This document shows positions 58,543 through 64,000 of a DNA stretch of 64,000 nt, piece after piece (the stretch's first letter is position 1; each line of letters begins with the position of its first letter). This DNA is from Polyangiaceae bacterium (GTDB lineage Bacteria; Myxococcota_A; Polyangia; Polyangiales; Polyangiaceae). The translations under genes and the position numbers were made by a program. Location of the stretch: contig JADLFU010000240.1 of the NCBI GenBank assembly GCA_020849655.1, positions 1-64,000 on the forward strand. Reading direction: 5' to 3'. The notes under the pieces were generated by a model, which searched no databases, was not told where the DNA came from, and worked only from the letters and a program-made list of their open reading frames with translations.

Positions 58543-58626
58543 GTCGAGTCTCGACGCCCAATTCGAGCCGGACCCATGAGGGCGGAATCCTACGTGTCGA
58601 GCGGAATCGTCTCGTCGCCGGCGGGG

Positions 58627-59148
58627 TCAGCCCCGCGCGGCGAGGCGTCGCGCGCGCGCCACCCGGTCGCGGACGAGGTTGTGCGCGGCGGCGCTCTCGA
58701 CGAGCGCCACGCGGTCGAGACGCGCGTCGGCCGCGGCGAGGGCCGCGAGCAGCGCGTCGACGCCCGCCTCCGCGTCGATGGCCTCGACGTGTCGCCCCGG
58801 CACCTCCACGATCATCGAGCGCACGTCGAGATCGCGCGCCACGGCAACCAGCCGCTCGATCGCCCGCTCGGCGCGCGCGAGCGAGAACCCCGCGCGCGCG
58901 CCGAGCCCGATGAGCACGAGCTTCTCGGCGCACAGCCGCGGCTTGCCCGGCAGCAAGAGCGCGTCGCCCTCCGCGCCCCCGTAGAAGCCCGACTCCAGCA
59001 GCCGATCGATCATCCCGGCGAGGCGCCACCCGGCGAGCCCCGCCACGCCGTGCAGCGGGCGCTCGTCCGAGAACACCCCGCAGACCAGCAGCTCCGCGTC
59101 GCGCCCGTCGAGCTGCCGCAGATCGGGCGGGACGCAGGAGACCTCCAT
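58627..59148 (-). CDS. Stand-alone M17 aminopeptidase N-terminal domain protein
   Basis: A 173-aa protein starting at ATG 59148, which overlaps the nusB stop (ATGA). It resembles the N-terminal, non-catalytic domain of leucyl aminopeptidase (peptidase M17): DAELLVCGVFSDERPL, FYGGAEGDALLLPGKPRLCAEKLVLIGLGARAGFSLARAERAIERLV. The catalytic domain, with its metal-binding motif NTDAEGRL, is absent and nothing similar follows. It is therefore not an aminopeptidase; a regulatory or DNA-binding function like that of the PepA N-domain is possible. It is in one operon with ribH and nusB. Confidence 0.65.
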   Translation of the reverse strand: MEVSCVPPDLRQLDGRDAELLVCGVFSDERPLHGVAGLAGWRLAGMIDRLLESGFYGGAEGDALLLPGKPRLCAEKLVLIGLGARAGFSLARAERAIERLVAVARDLDVRSMIVEVPGRHVEAIDAEAGVDALLAALAAADARLDRVALVESAAAHNLVRDRVARARRLAARG

Positions 59149-59558
59149 CAGCGCCGCGACAGCTCGTCGGCGACGCGGTCGAGCACGCCGTTGACGAACG
59201 CGCCGGAGTCGAGCGTGCCGAACGACTTCGCGAGCTCGACCGCCTCGTCGAGCACGACGGGCCGCGGGACCTCGGCCTTGTGCGCGAGCTCCCACGCGCC
59301 CAGCCGCAGCACGTTGCGATCGACGCGGGTCATCCGCTCGAGGCGCCAGTTGTGGCTCGCGGCGCGCAGCCGTGCGTCGAGCGGCGCGAGGTGCGCCGCG
59401 ACGCCCCGCACGATCTCCTCCGCGTAGCCGCGCGACTCGGGGTGCCCCTCGAACGAGCGCCAGTAGCGCGTGATGACCGTCTCGACGTCGTCGCCCGAGG
59501 ACTCGAGCGCGAACAGCATCTGCAGCGCCGCCTCGCGGCCGCTCGTGCGAGCGCCCAT
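59148..59558 (-). CDS. nusB: Transcription antitermination factor NusB
   Basis: A 136-aa all-helical RNA-binding protein. Motifs: GREAALQMLFALESSG at the start, IVRGVAAHLAPLDARL, WRLERMTRVDRNVLRLGAWEL (the conserved core ...R.DRNVLRLG.WEL) and the final VVLDEAVELAKSFGTLDSGAFVNGVLDRV. It helps antitermination of rRNA operons with NusE. It follows ribH closely in the same direction, a common pair, and its TGA overlaps the M17_N gene start. Confidence 0.94.
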   Translation of the reverse strand: MGARTSGREAALQMLFALESSGDDVETVITRYWRSFEGHPESRGYAEEIVRGVAAHLAPLDARLRAASHNWRLERMTRVDRNVLRLGAWELAHKAEVPRPVVLDEAVELAKSFGTLDSGAFVNGVLDRVADELSRR

Positions 59559-59560
59559 CG

Positions 59561-60052
59561 TCAGCCTCGGCGCGCGCCGCGGTCGCGGAGCGCCGCGACG
59601 AGGTTGGCCATCTCGATCGCGGCGATCGCGGCGTCGAAGCCCTTGTTGCCCGCCTTCGTGCCGCTGCGCTCGATGGCCTGCTCGATCGTGTCGGTGGTGA
59701 GCACGCCGAACGACACCGGCACGCCCGTCTCCAGCTGCACGTGCGCCGCGCCCTTCGCGGCCTCGCCGGCCACGTAGTCGAAGTGCGGCGTCGAGCCGCG
59801 GATGACGGCGCCGAGCGCGATGATCGCGTCGACCTCGCCCGCGCGCGCGAGCGCGCCGATGGCGACCGGGAGCTCCCACGCGCCGGGGACCCGGACCTCG
59901 AGCGTCGCCGCGGCGTCGCCCCCGTGCCGCGCGATGGCGTCGAGCGCGCCAGCGACCAGGTGCTCGACGACGAAGCGATTGAAGCGGGTCGAGACGATGG
60001 CGAAGCGGGCGCCCTTCGCGATCTGGAGCGTGCCTTCGACGACGACGGCCAT
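59561..60052 (-). CDS. ribH: 6,7-dimethyl-8-ribityllumazine synthase
   Basis: A 163-aa enzyme that forms the precursor of riboflavin. Typical motifs: [64 protein letters not shown] and [26 protein letters not shown]. It normally forms a 60-subunit icosahedron or pentamer. Located as the first gene of the ribH-nusB-M17_N operon; ribA/ribD/ribE are not in the window. Confidence 0.95.
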   Translation of the reverse strand: MAVVVEGTLQIAKGARFAIVSTRFNRFVVEHLVAGALDAIARHGGDAAATLEVRVPGAWELPVAIGALARAGEVDAIIALGAVIRGSTPHFDYVAGEAAKGAAHVQLETGVPVSFGVLTTDTIEQAIERSGTKAGNKGFDAAIAAIEMANLVAALRDRGARRG

Positions 60053-60133
60053 GCGCGGCGATCTACTACGCGGCCGCGCGCCCGCGCGAACAAATGCGAT
60101 CGGCGGGCGTCGTCACCCGCGGCCCCGAGCGTG

Positions 60134-60139
60134 TACCCT
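60134..60139 (+). promoter_or_regulatory. TACCCT -10-like box before the winged-helix gene
   Basis: TACCCT lies 8 bases before ATG 60148, the same arrangement as before the HEAT-repeat gene. Confidence 0.35.
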
Positions 60140-60147
60140 CGGCCGTG

Positions 60148-60774
60148 ATGGTTCGCATCTCCGGCGCCAATGTGCCGCAGGCCCCGCTCGCGAGCGTGAG
60201 GAAGATCGTCGACGCGCTCGCGGGCGGCGCGGCGAGCACGGACGACCTCGCGCGCGCGACCGAGATCGAGCACCGTCACGTCAGCTACGCGCTGCGCGCC
60301 GCCGAGACGCTCGGGCTCGTCGACGTCGACGCGCGCCTCACCGAGCTCGGGCGCGCGCTCGCGGACACGCGCGCCGCGAGCGGCGGGGAGCGCCACCTGC
60401 TGCGGCACGCGGCGGCGACGAGCGAGCTGCTGCGCGACATCATGCCGGCCGTCCTCGACGAGCGCGCGCCCACCCGCGAGGAGGTGGTCGCCCGCCTCGT
60501 CGCGCGCACGACGCTCGGTCGCGGCACCGCCGCGCGGCGCGCCACCGATCTGCTCTCGTGGCGCCGGTACCTCGTCGAGGGGCCGCCGCCGCCCGCGCAG
60601 CTCGCGCTCAAGTTCGCGCGACGCCGGGCGAAGCCCGCGATGGGCGACGAGGCCGCGCCTCCCTCGACGCCGGACGTGCCTCCCGAGGTCCAGGACGACG
60701 ACGATTTCTTCGTGGTCCCCGACGTCGAGCCGGAGAACAATTTCACGCTGCCAGACGAAGACGTGCCGTTCTAG
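60148..60774 (+). CDS. Winged-helix protein with SSB-like C-terminal tail
   Basis: A 208-aa protein. The N-terminal part (about 15-75; LASVRKIVDALAGGAASTDDLARATEIEHRHVSYALRAAETLGLVD) reads as a winged helix, followed by LTELGRAL. The middle (about 80-150) has TLGRGTAARRATDLLSWRRYLVEG, resembling the region that follows similar wHTH modules in some restriction endonucleases (DUF7226-like); I rely on pattern only. The tail after residue 165 is acidic and proline-rich and ends NFTLPDEDVPF, very like the acidic tip of single-strand DNA-binding protein (DDDIPF) that recruits repair and replication enzymes. This is not SSB: no OB fold is present. Function unknown; a role at single-stranded DNA sites is inferred. 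Confidence 0.6.
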   Translation: MVRISGANVPQAPLASVRKIVDALAGGAASTDDLARATEIEHRHVSYALRAAETLGLVDVDARLTELGRALADTRAASGGERHLLRHAAATSELLRDIMPAVLDERAPTREEVVARLVARTTLGRGTAARRATDLLSWRRYLVEGPPPPAQLALKFARRRAKPAMGDEAAPPSTPDVPPEVQDDDDFFVVPDVEPENNFTLPDEDVPF

Positions 60775-60819
60775 CCGGGGCGCTTGACGTCGCGCGGCTC
60801 CCCCACGATCTTGGCGGCG

Positions 60820-61896
60820 ATGTCAAGGGTCGGGCTGCTGTCACTCGCGGTCTTCTGGCTCACCGCGTGCGCGACCGGGATGGCCTCTCAGACCGAGGAG
60901 GAGCCGGCCGGCGGTGGGGGCGCCGCGGGAGACGCGAGCGGCGGCGCGACCGGGAAGGCCGGCGCGACGAGCGCAGGCGGCGCGACGAGCGGCGCAGGTG
61001 GCGCGACGAGCGGCGCAGGCGGCAGCGCTGGCGCGTCGGCTGGCGGCGCGGCTGGCAAGGCGACAGCCGGCGCGGGAGGCGGCGTGACGAGCGGCGCGGG
61101 TGGCCCGGCGAGCGGCGCGGGTGGCGCGGCGAGCGGCGCGGGCGGATCCACGAGCGCGGGCGCGCCCAGCGCGGGGGCGGGGGGTCTCGGGGGCTCGAGC
61201 AGCGCAGGCACCGGCGGCAGCGCGGGCACCGGCGGTGACGCGGGCACCGGCGGCGTCGCGGGCGCGGGCGGGGACGGGGGCGCGGGGAGCTCAGGCAGCG
61301 GCGGCGACGCGGGCGCAGGAGGCGACGCGGGCGCAGGGGGCGACGCGGGCGCAGGGGGCGACGCGGGTGCGGGAGGCGGCGACGCGGGCAGCGCGGGCAG
61401 CGCGGGCACCGGCGGCGCGTCCGGCGGCGGGTGCGGTGACGGCGCGGTCGACCCCGGTGAGCAGTGCGACGATCACAACACCGCGAGCGGCGACGGCTGC
61501 TCGAAGGCCTGCAAGTGGGAGACGAACTGCGCGAACGACAACCCCCACCGACCGCTCGACTGCGGCGGCTCGCACAAGGGCACCTTCAGCGGCGTGTTCG
61601 GCGACGTGCAGGATCTCTGCGGCAAGCCCTACAAGTACCAGGATCAGATCTTCGTGTTCACCCCGGCGGCGACCGGCAAGGCCACCGTCTCGTACGTCGC
61701 GAACGGCGATCCGAAGGACATGTCCATCTTCCTGATGAGGGGCTCGTGCCACTCGAAGCTCTGCGTCGCCGACTCGAGCGCGACCTCCGATCGCCACACG
61801 CTCACGTTCGACGCGGAGGCCGGCGTCACGTACTACATCGACCTCGAGGCGCCGTCCGACCAGCCCGGCTACACGATCTCGCTCAGCTGCCCGTGA
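60820..61896 (+). CDS. Lipoprotein with long Gly/Ala-rich linker and Cys-rich repeat
   Basis: A 358-aa protein starting at ATG 60820 (MSRVGLLSLAVFWLTAC), lipobox LTAC. A linker of about 185 residues consists mainly of Gly, Ala, Ser and Asp in short repeated units (GGDAGA four times in a row). Then comes a Cys-rich unit CGDGAVDPGEQCDDHNTASGDGCSKAC, known in myxobacteria as a Cys-rich repeat, and a beta-sandwich-like C-terminal domain (DQIFVFTPAATGKATVSYV, YYIDLEAPSDQPGYTISLSCP) resembling PPC-type domains. Surface-exposed; no enzyme motif. Cys pairs suggest disulfides. Confidence 0.7.
   Translation: MSRVGLLSLAVFWLTACATGMASQTEEEPAGGGGAAGDASGGATGKAGATSAGGATSGAGGATSGAGGSAGASAGGAAGKATAGAGGGVTSGAGGPASGAGGAASGAGGSTSAGAPSAGAGGLGGSSSAGTGGSAGTGGDAGTGGVAGAGGDGGAGSSGSGGDAGAGGDAGAGGDAGAGGDAGAGGGDAGSAGSAGTGGASGGGCGDGAVDPGEQCDDHNTASGDGCSKACKWETNCANDNPHRPLDCGGSHKGTFSGVFGDVQDLCGKPYKYQDQIFVFTPAATGKATVSYVANGDPKDMSIFLMRGSCHSKLCVADSSATSDRHTLTFDAEAGVTYYIDLEAPSDQPGYTISLSCP
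61303..61374 (+). repeat. 18-bp tandem repeat, four copies
   Basis: Four copies of GGCGACGCGGGCGCAGGA (with small changes at the last bases) encode GGDAGA in the linker of the lipoprotein. A length-variable tandem repeat; the frame is kept with any copy number. Confidence 0.75.
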
Positions 61897-61899
61897 CGC

Positions 61900-62733
61900 T
61901 CACGAGCCCGAGCGCACGTCGCCCGCCGAGGTGACGTCGAAGTTGAACGCGCGCGACCCCGACGACACGGTGACGCGGATCGTGTCGCCGTCGACGCGGG
62001 CGAACCCGAGCGTCATCGACCGCTGGCTCGGCGCGACGAGCGTGTACGAGCCCGCCTGAGGCACCGGATCGACCCAGCGCGCCTCGACGCCGCGGATCGC
62101 GAGATCCCACCGCCCGCGCTCGCCCGTCCACGACCGCGCGCCGTCGATCTTGATCCCCTCCTGCAGTCCGTTCGCGAGCGGCGTCTGCGTGCGGTCGCCC
62201 TCGCCCTTGCCGGTGCGCCCGTCGGACAGCCGCGTCCACGTCAGCTGGTGCTGCACGCGCCGGCTCACGGCGCTCGCGCTCCACGTCACCGTCGCCGTGC
62301 CGTCGACCTTCACGCGCTGGTTCGACACGCCGACCCACGCGTGGCGCACCTCGAGCTCGCCGGGCGCCGTCTTGACGACCTCGATCGTGTGCGCGCCGCT
62401 GTACGTCTGGCCGCGGTAGACGCACGCGCCCGGCCGCTTGCCGTACTCGACCGACAGCTTGCCCGCCGACGCCGTGATCTCCGCGCACGGCAGCTGCGAC
62501 TCGATGAAGGACTTGATCTCGCCCGCCGCCTGCTCGACGGCCGCGCCGATCGTGAAGCTGGTCGAGATCTCGATCGTGTTGGACGTCACCGTCGCGGCCT
62601 GCCCGTCGAGCGACGCCTCCTCCACGGCCTGCGACGCCTCGCCGAGCGACATCGGCGCGTCCGGCTCGTCCTTCTTCGGGCACCCGGCGAGCGCGACCCC
62701 CAGCCCCATCAAGCACCATGCGCGAGCTCTCAT
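61900..62733 (-). CDS. Hypothetical lipoprotein
   Basis: A 277-aa protein starting at ATG 62733 (MRARAWCLMGLGVALAGC), lipobox ALAGC; a ribosome binding site GGAGGG lies 7 bases before (62741-62746). Mature region begins with an acidic/Ser-rich helix (SLGEASQAVEEASLDG) and continues as beta-rich domain (TIEISTSFTIGAAVEQAAGEI, YGKRPGACVYRGQTYSGAHTI, VQHQLTWTRLSDGRTGKGEGDRT). No family recognised. It converges on the Gly-rich lipoprotein gene with a 3-base gap and diverges from trigger factor. Confidence 0.6.
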   Translation of the reverse strand: MRARAWCLMGLGVALAGCPKKDEPDAPMSLGEASQAVEEASLDGQAATVTSNTIEISTSFTIGAAVEQAAGEIKSFIESQLPCAEITASAGKLSVEYGKRPGACVYRGQTYSGAHTIEVVKTAPGELEVRHAWVGVSNQRVKVDGTATVTWSASAVSRRVQHQLTWTRLSDGRTGKGEGDRTQTPLANGLQEGIKIDGARSWTGERGRWDLAIRGVEARWVDPVPQAGSYTLVAPSQRSMTLGFARVDGDTIRVTVSSGSRAFNFDVTSAGDVRSGS

Positions 62734-62740
62734 CGTCGGA

Positions 62741-62746
62741 CCCTCC
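62741..62746 (-). promoter_or_regulatory. Shine-Dalgarno deciding the lipoprotein start
   Basis: GGAGGG on the minus strand, 7 bases before ATG 62733. It supports this start over a longer frame beginning at 62766. Confidence 0.6.
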
Positions 62747-62792
62747 AGGTGCCACGAAGCTAGCACGCGAGGGGCGCGCGGTGGCCAGCGGC

Positions 62793-62819
62793 TTGACGGA
62801 CCCTTGCCCGTGTGAGAAT
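62793..62819 (+). promoter_or_regulatory. Weak promoter candidate before tig
   Basis: TTGACG (62793-62798) and GAGAAT (62814-62819) separated by 15 bases, upstream of trigger factor. The spacer is shorter than the usual 17, so the assignment is tentative. Confidence 0.3.
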
Positions 62820-62846
62820 GGCGTCGCCCCTTCGAGGTCTCCCGCC

Positions 62847-64000
62847 ATGAACGTCACCGTCGAGAAGCTTTCGCCCGTCCTCATCGAGCTCGCCGTCGAG
62901 ATCCCGCAGTCGCGCGTCTCCGCCGAGGTCGAGCGCGCCTTCGCCGAGTTCGCGAAGACCGCGAAGATCCGAGGGTTCCGCCCCGGCAAGGCGCCTCGCG
63001 AGGTGGTCGCCCACATGTTCGGCGGCCAGGTGACGGCGACCGTGACGCAGAAGCTCGTCGACGAGACGCTCCAGCGCGCGCTCTCCGAGAAGACGATCAC
63101 GCCGCTCGCGACGCTGGCGATCGTCCCCGACAAGCTCGACCAGAAGGGCGCGTTCTCGTACCGCGCGCGCTTCGAGGTCACTCCGGACATCGACGACGCG
63201 AAGTACGAGGGCTTCACCGTGAACAAGCCCAGCGTCGCGGTCGATCCCGCCGCGGTCGACGAGGGCGTCGAGCAGCTGCGCGTCGAGCACGCGACGCTGC
63301 GCGCCCCCGAGCCGGCGCGCCCGGCGAAGGCGAACGACACCATCATCTTCGATCTCACGCTCGACCTCGACGGCGCCCCGCGCCCCGACGCGGCGTCGAA
63401 CGACGTCGAGGCGGAGCTCGGCAACGGCACGCTGATGCGCGAGCTCGACGGCGCGCTCACCGGCGCGTCGACCGGCGACACCCGCGACGTCGAGGTGACC
63501 TTCCCGGACGCGCACCCGAAGCGCGAGTTCCGCGGCAAGAAGGGCGTGTTCCACGTCAAGCTGAAGGAGATCAAGGAGCGCGTGCTGCCCCAGGTCGACG
63601 ACGAGTTCGCGAAGGACTGCGGCGACTACGAGGACGTGGCGGCGCTCCGCGACGCCGTCGAGAAGGGCCTCAAGCGCCAGAAGAATCAGGCCGCCGAGGA
63701 CGCCATCGCCGAGCAGATCGTCGTCGAGCTCTGCCGCGCGAACCCCATCCCCGTGCCGCCGAGCCTCGTGCGCCAGCAGTTCGAGGTCACCCAGCAGGAG
63801 CTCGCCGCGCAGGCGCGCCGCATGGGCCAGCGGTTCAACCTCACCGAGGAGCTGCGCGCCAACCTCCAGGCCGACAGCGAGATGAAGGTCCGCGCCGGCC
63901 TCGTGATGGCGACCATCGCGAAGAAGGAGGGCGTGATGGTGAACGACGAAGACATCGAGAAGGCGTACGTCGAGCTCGCCGAGCAGACGGGGAAGAACGT
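62847..64000 (+). CDS. tig: Trigger factor, 3' end outside the window
   Basis: About 385 residues of a ribosome-associated chaperone. The ribosome-binding N-terminal domain has the signature KIRGFRPGKAPREVV (G-F-R-x-G-K-x-P). The PPIase (FKBP-like) domain follows (about 150-240; ANDTIIFDLTLDLDGAPRPD, EFRGKKGVFHVKLKEIKERVLPQVDDEFAKD). The C-terminal chaperone helices are partly present (QAAEDAIAEQIVVELCRANPIPVPPSLV) and run off the right edge. It meets nascent chains at the exit tunnel, before or alongside SRP (ffh at 22924). In many genomes tig precedes clpP/clpX, which may lie beyond the window. Confidence 0.95.
   Translation, partial: MNVTVEKLSPVLIELAVEIPQSRVSAEVERAFAEFAKTAKIRGFRPGKAPREVVAHMFGGQVTATVTQKLVDETLQRALSEKTITPLATLAIVPDKLDQKGAFSYRARFEVTPDIDDAKYEGFTVNKPSVAVDPAAVDEGVEQLRVEHATLRAPEPARPAKANDTIIFDLTLDLDGAPRPDAASNDVEAELGNGTLMRELDGALTGASTGDTRDVEVTFPDAHPKREFRGKKGVFHVKLKEIKERVLPQVDDEFAKDCGDYEDVAALRDAVEKGLKRQKNQAAEDAIAEQIVVELCRANPIPVPPSLVRQQFEVTQQELAAQARRMGQRFNLTEELRANLQADSEMKVRAGLVMATIAKKEGVMVNDEDIEKAYVELAEQTGKN

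Noticed and set aside
58627-59148. Leucyl aminopeptidase
   Set aside because: Only the N-terminal domain is present; the catalytic metal-binding domain is missing.

Overview
This window is a stretch of very GC-rich, gene-dense chromosome, with G/C at nearly every third codon position. It most likely comes from a myxobacterium (Myxococcota, probably the Polyangia/Sandaracinaceae side). The evidence is a MYXO-CTERM sorting tail at the end of the 8545-10155 gene, three Hanks-type Ser/Thr kinases, a tandem FHA protein, PEGA/TPR proteins, and many lipoproteins with Gly/Ala-rich linkers and Cys-rich blocks. I see no phage, transposase, CRISPR array, rRNA or tRNA. It looks like core chromosome with lineage-specific surface genes. 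Both ends cut a gene: a membrane protein at the left, trigger factor at the right.

Layout. 1-4556: membrane protein, ThiO-like FAD oxidoreductase, EI24-like membrane protein, and two ArsA/Get3-like ATPases resembling the actinobacterial BagA/BagB pair. 4585-10155: secreted or surface proteins (beta-propeller lipoprotein, two small lipoproteins, a VanY-type peptidase with eight calcium-binding repeats). 10218-13087: small membrane protein, fused CobA-HemD, fructose-1,6-bisphosphatase. 13182-19914: spermidine-synthase-like membrane protein, a methyltransferase fused to two Nudix-like domains, small proteins, MepA-LysM murein endopeptidase. 20167-24555: DprE1/DprE2-like oxidoreductase pair, DUF2505-like protein, SRP protein Ffh. 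24607-30432: Ser/Thr kinase, lipoprotein, HAD phosphatase, MFS transporter, large polyferredoxin membrane protein. 30502-36067: TonB-like protein, outer-membrane protein, dnaA with a DnaA-box palindrome, zinc-ribbon/FHA protein. 36086-45491: small lipoprotein, hemB, two paralogous Cys-rich SUMF1/FGE-fold lipoproteins around a TPR protein, pyrD, CDP-alcohol phosphatidyltransferase. 45488-53198: truncated haemoglobin, FG-GAP lipoprotein, PEGA protein, kinase, unknown protein, propeller lipoprotein, ArsR-methyltransferase regulator. 53249-64000: ahcY, kinase, HEAT-repeat protein, M17_N-ribH-nusB operon, a winged-helix protein with an SSB-like tail, two lipoproteins, tig.

Genes are packed tightly. 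Operons are often joined by ATGA, GTGA or TGATG stop/start overlaps, and four convergent pairs overlap at their 3' ends by 19 to 70 bases. Many first genes carry a TANNNT hexamer only 6 to 11 bases before the start codon and no clear Shine-Dalgarno, which suggests short-leader or leaderless transcripts.

Functional groups: tetrapyrrole synthesis (hemB, cobA-hemD), SAM-cycle recycling (ahcY with an ArsR-methyltransferase regulator and an inverted-repeat operator candidate), secretion and folding (ffh, tig), replication initiation (dnaA), riboflavin/transcription (ribH-nusB), peptidoglycan cleavage (VanY-like and MepA-like), and kinase signalling linked to lipoprotein/PEGA/TPR surface proteins. 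The observations I would check first are a 74-bp dispersed repeat present twice, the methyltransferase-Nudix-Nudix fusion, the winged-helix protein ending in an SSB-like tail, the doubly anchored peptidase, and the BagAB-like ATPase pair.
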